DNA from: Pseudomonas mandelii
GTDB lineage: Bacteria > Pseudomonadota > Gammaproteobacteria > Pseudomonadales > Pseudomonadaceae
DNA length: 64,000 nt
Direction of reading: 5' to 3'
Assembly: GCF_024138395.1 (NCBI RefSeq)
Contig: NZ_JAMYDU010000002.1
Location: 496,001 to 560,000, forward strand
A program made the translations under genes and the position numbers. A model generated the notes under the pieces. That model saw only the letters and a program-made list of their open reading frames with translations. It had not been told where the DNA came from and ran no database searches. Each line of letters starts with the position of its first letter. The stretch's first letter is position 1. This document shows, piece after piece, positions 8,440 through 17,704 of this stretch.

Positions 8440-8521
8440 TTCGCGGGCAAGCCTCGCTCCTACAGGTTCCCCCGAAATTCATGAACGACGGAACTCTGTA
8501 GGAGCGAGGCTTGCCCGCGAA
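8440..8521. repeat. REP pair
   Basis: Perfect 25-base inverted arms, TTCGCGGGCAAGCCTCGCTC plus CTACA and its complement, around a 32-base centre. It separates the convergent hypothetical gene and ferredoxin gene and may act as a bidirectional transcript end. Confidence 0.92.
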
Positions 8522-8546
8522 GGCGCCCTGACAGGCGCCAAATGAC

Positions 8547-8837
<291 letters not shown>

Positions 8838-8961
8838 TCAATGCGCACAATTGTGCCGCATTGGCGCCCGCAGTGCACGCGGGCGCGATCAAGTGCAGCA
8901 GATCGCAGACTGCGGTAACCCCAAAATATCGTCCGAACGCGACCCGAACCTGCGGCAGCTT

Positions 8962-9513
<552 letters not shown>

Positions 9514-9556
9514 TTAGGTAAGAAAGCACTATAGACGATAGGAATATTCCGCGTTT

Positions 9557-11152
9557 TCATGGGTTTTTCAAACGTTCAGCCAGCGAAGTGGCCAATTGTG
9601 CCGTCAGTCCGTAGACCGACAATTGTGGGTTTGCGCCAATGCTGGTGGGGAAAAGCGAGCCGTCATGAATCGACAGATTGGTGAGTTGGTGATGTCGGCC
9701 GAGGCTGTCGGTCACCGCGTTTCTCGGGTCTTCACCCATGGCACAACCGCCCATCACATGAGCACTGCCAAGGCGCGTGCGGTACAACTCAAGGCTCAGG
9801 CCATCAATCAGCGTGCGTGCTTGGGCAAGGGTTTTCACGTAGCGCGCGTCGGCGTGCATCGGCATCACGGCGTTGGCGCCACCGGCGAACTGAATCTCGG
9901 CCATGCTGTAGAAAGCCCGGCGCAACCCGTCCCAGGCGTAGGGTGAAACCTGATAGTCGAGCACCGGTGTGCCGTCACCGCGCAATTCGACGCTGCCGCC
10001 AGGGCTGTCCGGGTGAAAACCATCCCGCAGCAACGCCAGCATGGCATGGGTGTGCGGCAGGTTTTCCATATGCCGGGCGCTTTCCGTGCCGAAGCCGCCG
10101 AGCAGGGTACTGGCCAGCGCGGGGTGCAGCGGTGGAACCTCCAGTTTGTAAGACATCTTGCCGGTGGTGCCATCCTGCCACTGGAAATGGTCGGAATAGA
10201 TCGACTGCGGCGCGCCATAGAACGGGTTGATCACCTCATCAAACAGTCCGGCGGACATGTTTACCAAGTGCAGGAAGGTCCGTTTACCCAGTCGCTCGTG
10301 AGGATCCGGTGCCTCGGAGCGCAGCAGCAGCGCCGGGCTGTTGATCCCGCCGCCGGCCAACACGTAATGCCGCGCCTTGACCGTAATCGTGCGTCCGGTG
10401 GGCGCAACGCAACGCTCATCCATCGCCATACAGTGCAGCCCCGTAACCCTGCCGTCGTTGATCGACAGCTTTTCGGCGCGGGCCAGATAGAGCAGCTCGC
10501 CACCGTTTTCCAGAGTTGCCGGGATGGTCGTGACCAGCATCGACTGCTTGGCGTTGGTCGGGCAACCCATGCCGCAGTAGCCGATGTTCCAGCAGCCGCG
10601 CACGTTGCGCGGAATCACATGCCAGGCGTAGCCGAGTTTTTCGCAGCCTTTGCGGATGACATCGTTGTTGGCGTTGGGCGGCACGATCCACGGCGCGACA
10701 CCCAGGCGTTGTTCCATTTTCTCGAACCAGGGCGCCATCTCGGCCGGCGTGTGGCTTTTGACATTGTGCTCTTTGGCCCAATGGTCGAGGGTCGGATCCG
10801 GGGTGCGAAAGCTTGAGGTCCAGTTGATCAGCGTAGTACCGCCCACCGCCCGACCCTGAAGGATGGTGATCGCGCCGTCCTTGCTCATGCGTCCGATGCC
10901 TTCCTGATAGAGGCTGGTGTAGGCTTGGTCTTCGAGCATCTTGAAGTCGCTGCTGGTCTTGAGCGGACCTTCTTCGATCAGCAACACTTTGTAGCCGGCG
11001 GCGCTGAGGATTTCGGCGGTGGTCCCGCCGCCGGCACCGCTGCCGATGATCGCCACATCCGCTTCGAGGGTCAGGTCCTGGGTCAGTCGGGCGCCGTTGT
11101 AGGTTTTCCAGCCACGGGCCAGGCCTTCGCGGAACGGATCGGGTACGGGCAT
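9557..11152 (-). CDS. GMC-family FAD oxidoreductase
   Basis: A 531-residue flavoprotein related to alcohol, cholesterol and gluconate-type dehydrogenases. The FAD-binding GSGAGGGTTAEILSAAGY is near residue 37. The C-terminal region has HVMGGCAMGEDP and the final GANPQLSVYGLTAQLA block. It has no signal peptide of its own. The next gene upstream on this strand encodes a small Tat lipoprotein and the one beyond an aldehyde dehydrogenase, suggesting a pathway alcohol to aldehyde to acid. The substrate is unknown. Confidence 0.88.
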   Translation of the reverse strand: MPVPDPFREGLARGWKTYNGARLTQDLTLEADVAIIGSGAGGGTTAEILSAAGYKVLLIEEGPLKTSSDFKMLEDQAYTSLYQEGIGRMSKDGAITILQGRAVGGTTLINWTSSFRTPDPTLDHWAKEHNVKSHTPAEMAPWFEKMEQRLGVAPWIVPPNANNDVIRKGCEKLGYAWHVIPRNVRGCWNIGYCGMGCPTNAKQSMLVTTIPATLENGGELLYLARAEKLSINDGRVTGLHCMAMDERCVAPTGRTITVKARHYVLAGGGINSPALLLRSEAPDPHERLGKRTFLHLVNMSAGLFDEVINPFYGAPQSIYSDHFQWQDGTTGKMSYKLEVPPLHPALASTLLGGFGTESARHMENLPHTHAMLALLRDGFHPDSPGGSVELRGDGTPVLDYQVSPYAWDGLRRAFYSMAEIQFAGGANAVMPMHADARYVKTLAQARTLIDGLSLELYRTRLGSAHVMGGCAMGEDPRNAVTDSLGRHHQLTNLSIHDGSLFPTSIGANPQLSVYGLTAQLATSLAERLKNP

Positions 11153-11201
11153 GTTCGGGTTCTCTTATTATTTTGGATTCTGTGGTGATGCGGCTGACGT
11201 C

Positions 11202-11290
11202 TTCGCGGGCAAGCCTCGCTCCTACAGGGTTTGAGGCGTTCACAAAAAGGTGAGCTACCTCAAACCTGTGGGAGCGTGGCTTGCCCGCGA
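11202..11290. repeat. REP pair with mismatched arm subtypes
   Basis: The left arm is of the GCGGGCAAGCCTCGCTCCTA type, the right arm of the TGTGGGAGCGTGGCTTGCCC type, so the two arms come from slightly different subfamilies. It interrupts the GMC oxidoreductase/lipoprotein gene pair. Confidence 0.88.
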
Positions 11291-11306
11291 TAGGGTCGAC
11301 TCGGTC

Positions 11307-11852
11307 TCAAACCATTGGCGGCCCCGGATACCCGCAATGCACCCAAGATTGCGCCCGGCTGTACCACGCCATCATCACCATTTGCAGCAACGAGCTATGG
11401 CCCATGCGCAGCAGGCTCAACGAGCTGTTTTCCCAACGGTCGAGAAAGTGGCGGATCTCGCCGGCACTGGCGTTTTCCCAGCTACCCCAGATGCCGGTCA
11501 GTGGGCCGCGGGTAATGCTCATCCCCAACACATCGAACAATTGCCGAGTCAGTTTGAGCATTTCCGGCGACAGGTGATTCAGGCCGTTATCCAGGCAGTG
11601 CAAGGTCTCGGCGACAGCGGTCGGCATTTTTTCGACGGCCACGGCGCCGTCGAGCATCACCGGGATCACTGCTCGCAGAAACAGCAGGTCGCCGCTGCGC
11701 AGAATCGCGAAACCGCTGGCCGGAGTACTCGACGAGCAGCCACTGAGGCTCGCGCCTAATCCGGCGGTGGCCAGAAAAGCGCTGGCGCCGAGGCTGAATT
11801 TAAGCAGGCCACGCCGTGACAGCGCGGGTGTATCGGACAAGCTTGGGCTCAT
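11307..11852 (-). CDS. Tat-exported lipoprotein, probable small subunit partner of the GMC oxidoreductase
   Basis: A 181-residue protein with a twin-arginine signal (SRRGLLKFS, R13-R14) ending in a lipobox with C38 (LSGCSSS). The mature part is helical, without an obvious cofactor motif. Small Tat subunits of this kind accompany GMC dehydrogenases (gluconate 2-dehydrogenase subunit 3 type) and carry the flavin subunit across the membrane. Here the GMC protein lacks a signal and is encoded just downstream, which fits that role. The assignment to that family is by context and signal, not by a motif I can point to. Confidence 0.68.
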   Translation of the reverse strand: MSPSLSDTPALSRRGLLKFSLGASAFLATAGLGASLSGCSSSTPASGFAILRSGDLLFLRAVIPVMLDGAVAVEKMPTAVAETLHCLDNGLNHLSPEMLKLTRQLFDVLGMSITRGPLTGIWGSWENASAGEIRHFLDRWENSSLSLLRMGHSSLLQMVMMAWYSRAQSWVHCGYPGPPMV

Positions 11853-11880
11853 TATTGTTATTACCCGGCGGTGAGGATGT

Positions 11881-13311
11881 TTAGCGGATAAACAGCTTCT
11901 GGATCAGTTTCTGAATGGATTTACCGTACGGCGGATAGATCAGCTTCGCCGCATTGAAACGCTGTTTGATCAGCACGCCTTTGGCCTTGCTGAAGGTCAG
12001 GAAACCTTCGTGGCCGTGGTAGTGACCCATGCCCGAGGCACCGATGCCGCCGAACGGCATGTCGTCCTGAGCAACGTGAAGCAAGGTGTCATTGAGGCAA
12101 ACGCCGCCCGAATGGGTTTCGTGGAGGACGCGGTTTTGCTCACGCTTGTCGTAGCCGAAGTAATACAGCGCCAGCGGACGAGGGCGTTGGTTGATGTAGG
12201 TAAACGCTTCGTCGAGATCCTTGTACGGCACGATTGGCAGCAATGGGCCGAAGATTTCGTCCTGCATCACCGTCATGTCGTCGCTGACGTTGAGCAGCAG
12301 GCTATGACTCATGCGCCGGCCCTGGCCCTGATCGAACAGCGGAATCAGCAGCGCGCCCTTGCTGGTTGCGTCGCTGAGGTAGCCGTTGAGCCGCGCCAAC
12401 TGTCGGTCGTTGATGATCGCGGTGTAGTCCGGGTTGTCGGCCAGGGTCGGATAAAACCCGCGAACCGCCTGACGATAGGCTTCGACGAAAGAGCCGACGC
12501 GGTCTTCCGGCACCAGCACGTAGTCCGGGGCGACACAGGTTTGGCCGGCGTTGAGGGTCTTGCCGAAAGCGATGCGTTCGGCGGCGTCCTTGAGCGGCAC
12601 ATCGCGGGAAACGATGGCCGGGGACTTGCCGCCCAGTTCGAGGGTCACCGGGGTCAGGTTCTCGGCCGCCGCGCGCATCACATGTTTACCGATACTGGTG
12701 GCGCCGGTGAATAGCAAATGATCGAAACGCAGCCGCGAGAACGCCACACCGATATCGGCTTCACCCAGCACCACGCAGACCAGGTCCTGGGGAAAAACCC
12801 TGCCCAGCAATTCCTTGAGCAGCAAACCGGTGGCGGGGGTCGATTCGCTGAGTTTGAGCATCACCCGGTTGCCCGCCGACAACGCCCCCACCAGCGGCCC
12901 GATGGCCAGGTAAAGCGGGTAGTTCCACGGCACGATCACTCCGACCACGCCCAACGGCTGATAAACCACTTTGGCCGACGCTGGTTGAAAAGCGAGGCCG
13001 ACTTTGCGTCGCGAGGCTTTCATCCAGCCTTTGAGGTGCCGGCTGGCGTAGTGAATGCCGTGCAGGCTGGGCATCAGTTCGGCGATCAGGGTTTCATCGG
13101 CGCTGCGGTGGCTGAAGTCCTGGCTGATGGCGTCGATCAGGGCCTGGCGCTCATTGTTCAACAAGTCGCGCAGCGCCTTTAGCCATTGCTGGCGCTGAGC
13201 CACGGGTGGCATCGGGTTGGCTGCATACGCCGCGCGCTGATCGTCGAACAGGGTTTGGAGTTCGTCCAGGGGCTGCTGCAGGTTCTTCAGGTAGGCAATA
13301 TCAGCAGGCAT
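11881..13311 (-). CDS. Coniferyl-type aldehyde dehydrogenase
   Basis: A 476-residue NAD(P)-dependent aldehyde dehydrogenase. It has the catalytic Glu motif TLELGGKSPAIV and the catalytic Cys motif NAGQTCVAPDY, plus the C-terminal PPYGK sequence common in coniferyl aldehyde and fatty aldehyde dehydrogenases. The ATG at 13311 is preferred; a GTG nine bases upstream is an alternative, and neither has a strong Shine-Dalgarno. It diverges from a TetR gene and its promoter region holds a 30-bp palindrome, so it is probably repressed by that regulator. The lipoprotein and GMC genes follow on the same strand. Confidence 0.9.
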   Translation of the reverse strand: MPADIAYLKNLQQPLDELQTLFDDQRAAYAANPMPPVAQRQQWLKALRDLLNNERQALIDAISQDFSHRSADETLIAELMPSLHGIHYASRHLKGWMKASRRKVGLAFQPASAKVVYQPLGVVGVIVPWNYPLYLAIGPLVGALSAGNRVMLKLSESTPATGLLLKELLGRVFPQDLVCVVLGEADIGVAFSRLRFDHLLFTGATSIGKHVMRAAAENLTPVTLELGGKSPAIVSRDVPLKDAAERIAFGKTLNAGQTCVAPDYVLVPEDRVGSFVEAYRQAVRGFYPTLADNPDYTAIINDRQLARLNGYLSDATSKGALLIPLFDQGQGRRMSHSLLLNVSDDMTVMQDEIFGPLLPIVPYKDLDEAFTYINQRPRPLALYYFGYDKREQNRVLHETHSGGVCLNDTLLHVAQDDMPFGGIGASGMGHYHGHEGFLTFSKAKGVLIKQRFNAAKLIYPPYGKSIQKLIQKLFIR

Positions 13312-13339
13312 GATCGGCACCGGATTTATTGGAATGAGG

Positions 13340-13369
13340 GACTTTTTAGAGTCTATGCTCTAGAAAGTC
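13340..13369. promoter_or_regulatory. Probable TetR operator overlapping the aldehyde dehydrogenase promoter
   Basis: Arms GACTTTTTAGAG and CTCTAGAAAGTC are complementary at 11 of 12 positions around the 6-base spacer TCTATG. On the minus strand a -35 TTGACT and a -10 TAAAAA, 17 bases apart, lie across the same palindrome. A bound repressor would therefore block the promoter directly. The site lies 28 bases before the aldehyde dehydrogenase ATG and 88 bases before the TetR ATG. Confidence 0.72.
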
Positions 13370-13457
13370 AAATAGCACTTTGGTACGGCTTTGTTTTAAC
13401 CACATGCGGATAGGTCGTAAGATGCCCCTCATCGCACTCTGAATTAAAGCTCAAGCC

Positions 13458-14129
13458 ATGGCCCCTCGGATCAAAACCAGCGAGCGCATCGTGCAGAACA
13501 GCCTGGAGCTGTTCAATCAACAGGGCGAGCGCAGTATCAGCACCAACCACATTGCTGCCCACATGGAGATTTCCCCGGGCAACCTGTACTACCACTTCCC
13601 CAACAAGCAGGCGATCATCGCCGTGTTGTTCAGTGAGTACGAAAACCTCGTGGACAGCTTCCTGCGCCCGCCCCAGGGGCGCGCCGCGACGGTCGAAGAC
13701 AAGCGCTTCTACCTCAAGGAGCTGCTCGCCGCCATGTGGCAATACCGCTTCCTGCATCGCGACCTCGAGCATTTGCTCGACAGCGATCCCGAGCTGGCCG
13801 CCCGCTACCGGCGCTTTTCCCAGCGCTGCCTGATCCAGGGCACCCACATCTACGCGGGCTTCGTCGAGGCCGGCATTCTGTGCATGGATAAGGTTCAGAT
13901 CGAATCCCTGACCCTCAATGCCTGGATCATCCTCACCTCGTGGGTGCGTTTTCTGTGCACCACGCGGGAAAATTCCAATCATCTGAGCGAACAGGCGATC
14001 AAACGGGGCGTGTATCAGGTGCTGGTGCTGGAGGCCGGGTTCGTCACCGATCAAGCTCGCGAGGCAGTGAATGCGCTGTTCGAAGAGTTTTATGTGCCCC
14101 TGGCCCGGGCGCTGGAAGAAGTGGGATAA
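13458..14129 (+). CDS. TetR/AcrR family transcriptional regulator
   Basis: A 223-residue one-domain repressor. The helix-turn-helix lies at residues 25-55 (STNHIAAHMEISPGNLYYHF, then PNKQAIIAVLF). The rest is the helical ligand-binding domain. It is divergent from the aldehyde dehydrogenase/GMC genes, and the intergenic palindrome at 13340-13369 is the likely operator. It probably controls that operon and itself in response to an aldehyde, alcohol or fatty-acid-like ligand, which is inference. The sulfurtransferase gene starts 45 bases downstream. Confidence 0.92.
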   Translation: MAPRIKTSERIVQNSLELFNQQGERSISTNHIAAHMEISPGNLYYHFPNKQAIIAVLFSEYENLVDSFLRPPQGRAATVEDKRFYLKELLAAMWQYRFLHRDLEHLLDSDPELAARYRRFSQRCLIQGTHIYAGFVEAGILCMDKVQIESLTLNAWIILTSWVRFLCTTRENSNHLSEQAIKRGVYQVLVLEAGFVTDQAREAVNALFEEFYVPLARALEEVG

Positions 14130-14174
14130 AGAGTGCAGCAGGATTCCAGACAGACAACATCACAGGAGCCCGTT

Positions 14175-15029
14175 ATGCCCATTGCGCAACTGATCAGCCC
14201 GCAAGCGTTGGACTTGAAAAAGGATATGCCGGGGCTGGTGATTCTGGATTGTCGTTTTGCCCTCGAAGACCCTGATTACGGTCAGCGCAGCTACGCCGAA
14301 GGGCATATTGCCGGGTCGAGCTTTGCTGATCTGGAGCGTGATTTGAGCGGTGCAGTGGTCAAGGGTGTTACCGGGCGTCATCCATTGCCTGAACCCGCCG
14401 ATTTGATCGAACGCTTTCAAGCCTGGGGTATCAACGCCGACAGCGAAGTGGTTTTGTACGATGACGGTCCCGGTGCCTACGCGGCGCGGGCCTGGTGGTT
14501 GCTGGCGTGGCTGGGCAAGCGCCATGGCGTGTTCATTCTCGATGGCGGGCTGAAAGCCTGGCACGCTGCCGGATTGCCCCTGAGTCTTGATGCGCCGTCG
14601 ATCACCCGCGGCACCTTCACCGGGACGCCGGATGCTTCGTTGGTGCTCAGCGCCGAACAACTCCAGCAACGTCTCGGCCAGCCTGCGTTGACCTTGCTCG
14701 ACGCCCGCGGCTTGCCGCGCTTCAAGGGTGAAGTAGAGCCGATCGACCCGATTGCCGGGCACATCCCCGGCGCACAATGTGCCGCGTTCACCGATAACCT
14801 GGGCAGCGACGGGCGGTTCCTGCCGGCCGAACAACTCAAGCAGCGGTTTGCCGCGAAGCTCGGTGATCGTTCGCCGACGGAGTTGGTCGCGTATTGCGGT
14901 TCCGGCGTGACGGCCTGCCACAACCTGTTCGCCCTGTGCCTGGCGGGTTATCCGTTGGGAGCGTTGTATGCCGGGTCGTGGAGCGAGTGGATCAATGATC
15001 CCGCGCGAGGCGTCGCCAAGGGCGAGTGA
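14175..15029 (+). CDS. Rhodanese-type sulfurtransferase (3-mercaptopyruvate/thiosulfate)
   Basis: A 284-residue protein with two tandem rhodanese domains. The second holds the active cysteine in VAYCGSGVTACHN. The loop CGSGVT resembles mercaptopyruvate sulfurtransferases (CGSGVTA) more than classical rhodaneses (CRKGVT). The ATG at 14175 is preceded by AGGAG at 7 bases; the frame is open further upstream but without a second ribosome site. A REP pair follows. Confidence 0.9.
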   Translation: MPIAQLISPQALDLKKDMPGLVILDCRFALEDPDYGQRSYAEGHIAGSSFADLERDLSGAVVKGVTGRHPLPEPADLIERFQAWGINADSEVVLYDDGPGAYAARAWWLLAWLGKRHGVFILDGGLKAWHAAGLPLSLDAPSITRGTFTGTPDASLVLSAEQLQQRLGQPALTLLDARGLPRFKGEVEPIDPIAGHIPGAQCAAFTDNLGSDGRFLPAEQLKQRFAAKLGDRSPTELVAYCGSGVTACHNLFALCLAGYPLGALYAGSWSEWINDPARGVAKGE

Positions 15030-15043
15030 TCACCACAACCCCC

Positions 15044-15133
15044 TGTGGGAGCGAGCTTGCTCGCGATGGGGGCATAACATTCAACGACGATGGTGACTGT
15101 CCCGCCGCCATCGCGAGCAAGCTCGCTCCCACA
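15044..15133. repeat. REP pair (TGTGGGAGCGAGCTTGC type)
   Basis: Near-perfect arms TGTGGGAGCGAGCTTGCTCG and its complement, extended outward by CCCC/GGGG pairing to about 15040-15137. It lies between the convergent sulfurtransferase and AraC genes. Confidence 0.9.
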
Positions 15134-15159
15134 GGGGTTATTGGTGTTTGTGAGTCCCA

Positions 15160-15999
15160 TTAAGCCTCAAGCAACTGCCGCGCACTGCGATACGCCCCCG
15201 GTCCTACGCCGTAAACCTGCTTGAATTGCCGACTCAGATGGCTCTGGTCGGCAAAACCCAGTTGCGTCGCGACTTCCAGCGGCAGGCAGCCGCGCTGTAA
15301 CAGCGACCGTGCCCGGGCGATACGTTGCTGCATCAACCAGGTGTGTGGCGGCATGCCGGTGGCTCTGCGGAATACCCGGGCGAAGTGAAAGGGCGACAGG
15401 TTCACCGTCGCCGCCAGTTCTTCCAGCGAAGGCGGCGCCGCCAATCGGGATTGCAGCAGTTCCTTGGCCAGGGTCACCGCCCGGTGTTCCTTGCCGGGTC
15501 TGCTGGCGGCTGGGACGGCTGCGTGACGTTGCAGCAGCGACAGCATCATTTCCCGCCAGACCGTTTGCTGCTGCAGTGCCGTGGACGGACTCTCCAGCAA
15601 ACAATGCAGTTGGCAGAACCCCTTCACCAGATCCGGATCGCGATACAACGTGGCGCCAAACGCCGGCAGGGTATCGGCCGGCAGTTCGAGCTCGTCCAGC
15701 AGCGAGAGAATTTGCCCGCTGTCGGGATAAAACGCCCGGTACAACCAACCATCTTCAGTACCTTTGTGGCCGGTGTGCAGTTCGTCCGGGTTGATCAGCA
15801 CCAGCGTGCCGCTGCCTGCCAGATGCTCGGCACCTCGATAGCGATAGCGCTGGGCGCCGGCCATGATCATGCCGATCACATAGCCGTCGTGCACATGGGG
15901 GGCAAAGCGCTGTTCGATGTAGCGAGCGGACAATAACTCGACCCCGGCCAACGGCTCCGTTTGCCAGAAGTGAATCGACTCGCCCTGATCCGAACCCAT
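15160..15999 (-). CDS. AraC-family regulator with cupin sensor domain
   Basis: A 279-residue regulator. Residues 20-120 form an AraC-binding-type cupin (FAPHVHDGYVIGMIMAGAQR, LINPDELHTG). Two helix-turn-helix motifs follow (LEELAATVNLSPFHFARVFR and LEVATQLGFADQSHLSRQFK). This class often controls amino-acid exporters or degradation genes. Its neighbour, 4 bases upstream on the same strand, is a hydrolase gene, so the two may be co-transcribed; no clear target gene is adjacent. Confidence 0.9.
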   Translation of the reverse strand: MGSDQGESIHFWQTEPLAGVELLSARYIEQRFAPHVHDGYVIGMIMAGAQRYRYRGAEHLAGSGTLVLINPDELHTGHKGTEDGWLYRAFYPDSGQILSLLDELELPADTLPAFGATLYRDPDLVKGFCQLHCLLESPSTALQQQTVWREMMLSLLQRHAAVPAASRPGKEHRAVTLAKELLQSRLAAPPSLEELAATVNLSPFHFARVFRRATGMPPHTWLMQQRIARARSLLQRGCLPLEVATQLGFADQSHLSRQFKQVYGVGPGAYRSARQLLEA

Positions 16000-16002
16000 G
16001 GT

Positions 16003-17013
16003 TTACTTGCGCCCTGTGGTGGCGAGCCATTGGGGAATGCGCCGTTCCAGGTAGTAACCCGGTTGCCGGAACGAGCCCTCGACGAAGCCGACATGCCCAC
16101 CCTTGGCCTGCAACTCGAATTGCGTGCAGGCAGACAATTCGTCGGCTTGCGGCAGGCTATGAGGAAACACAAACGGGTCATCGGCCGCCTGGATGATCAG
16201 GGTCGGTGTGCGAATCTCTCCAAGGAAATAACGACTCGACGCGCGGCGATAGTAATCCGCGGCATCGGCGAAACCATTCAGCGGGGCGGTGACCCGGCCA
16301 TCGAAATCCCAGAAGGTGCGCATATTCTCCAGTGAGCCCAACGCCGCCAATGCCGCCAGGCCATCCTCATGTCCGTCATGCTGGAACTTGCGCTGCTTGT
16401 TCTTGATGTAGGCGACCATCTCTCGCATGAAATGCGCTTGATAGAATTTGGAAAAACCCTGGCCGATTCGATCAGCGCAGTGATCGAGGCGAAACGGCAC
16501 CGACACTGCCACGGCGCCTAGTACACCGCTGTTGCTGCCCGTTTCGCCCAGATGCTTGAGCAATACGTTACCGCCCATGGAATAACCGACCGCATACAGC
16601 GGTGCGAGGGGCCGTTGGGTCCGCAGGTGTTTGATGGTTTCCGCCAGGTCTTCACTGGCGCCGGAATGGTAGCTGCGCGGCAACAGATTAGGCTCGCCGG
16701 AACAGCCTCGCCAGTTCAGCGCGACGCTGGCCCAACCCTGGGCGCCCAGCGCCTTCTGTACGCCGGCCACATAAGGCGAATTCGATGAGCCGGTCAGGCC
16801 GTGCAACACCAGCACCAACGGTGCATTTGCGCTGTGGGGACCGTGCCAGTCCAGGTCAAGGAAGTCGCCGTCTTCGAGCCACAAGCGTTCGCGCTCGCGG
16901 TCGATATGCGTGGTTTTGCGCCATAGCGGTCCCCATAGGGTTTGTAAGTGCGGGTTGCCCAAGCCATAGGCGGGCGTGAAGGCAGGGGTGAAACGTTCTG
17001 GCAGATGGGACAC
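16003..17013 (-). CDS. YheT-family alpha/beta hydrolase
   Basis: A 336-residue serine hydrolase. The oxyanion region LVLHGLTGSSNSPY and the nucleophile elbow GYSMGGN are clear; the C-terminal DDPFVFP and GGHVGFVEG supply the Asp and His of the triad. The N-terminal NPHLQTLWGPLWRK block marks the YheT/ABHD1-3 subgroup, whose members include esterases acting on lipids. The physiological substrate is unknown. Confidence 0.9.
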   Translation of the reverse strand: MSHLPERFTPAFTPAYGLGNPHLQTLWGPLWRKTTHIDRERERLWLEDGDFLDLDWHGPHSANAPLVLVLHGLTGSSNSPYVAGVQKALGAQGWASVALNWRGCSGEPNLLPRSYHSGASEDLAETIKHLRTQRPLAPLYAVGYSMGGNVLLKHLGETGSNSGVLGAVAVSVPFRLDHCADRIGQGFSKFYQAHFMREMVAYIKNKQRKFQHDGHEDGLAALAALGSLENMRTFWDFDGRVTAPLNGFADAADYYRRASSRYFLGEIRTPTLIIQAADDPFVFPHSLPQADELSACTQFELQAKGGHVGFVEGSFRQPGYYLERRIPQWLATTGRK

Positions 17014-17086
17014 GATTGCTCTCGATGCAGCGGTGCTTACCCGCAGCGTTAGCTGACTGAGCTTCGCACCGTTTTTTCAGGCCGGA

Positions 17087-17704
17087 CTAACCGGCGATCC
17101 CTGCCATACGTTGCCACAACGCGTAGTACACCCGTCCTGATTTTTGCTCCCGATGCAGGCGCCAATTTTCTGGCAAACCCAATATCGACGGTGCCGTTTC
17201 GCTTTCAGTGTAGACCCACGCATCGTCACTCAGCCACTGACGCTCTTCGAGCAAAGTGCAAACGGCAGGCAACAGATTCTGATTGAACGGCGGGTCCAGA
17301 AACACCAGATCAAACGCCGTGGCCGGTTGGGTTTCGAGATAGCGCAAGGCGTCGGCAGTCTGTACTTGGCCGGTGGTGCAGCGCAGGGTGCCCAAATGTT
17401 CCTTGATGCTGGCTACCGCGATGTTGCTGGCATCCAGCGCCTGCCCCATTGCCGCGCCGCGGGACAAAGCCTCGAGAAACAATGCGCCGCTACCGGCAAA
17501 TGGGTCGAGTACCTTGGCCCCGGCGACATAAGGCGCGAGCCAGTTGAACAGGGTTTCACGCACCCGGTCCGGGGTCGGTCGCAGGCCCGGTGCATCCGGG
17601 AAGCTCAGCTTTCGGCTGCCCCATTCACCGCCGATGATGCGCAGTTGATTCACACCGTTATGCACGTTGTGAACAGGTTTTTTAGGACGCGATGGACGGG
17701 CCAT
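17087..17704 (-). CDS. rsmD: 16S rRNA (guanine-966-N2) methyltransferase
   Basis: A 205-residue SAM-dependent enzyme that makes m2G966 in the small ribosomal subunit. The SAM motif VLDPFAGSGALFLEALSRGA and the catalytic DLVFLDPPFN are both present. Its ATG overlaps the stop codon of the upstream M16 peptidase gene by one base (TAATG), implying coupled translation. Confidence 0.96.
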   Translation of the reverse strand: MARPSRPKKPVHNVHNGVNQLRIIGGEWGSRKLSFPDAPGLRPTPDRVRETLFNWLAPYVAGAKVLDPFAGSGALFLEALSRGAAMGQALDASNIAVASIKEHLGTLRCTTGQVQTADALRYLETQPATAFDLVFLDPPFNQNLLPAVCTLLEERQWLSDDAWVYTESETAPSILGLPENWRLHREQKSGRVYYALWQRMAGIAG

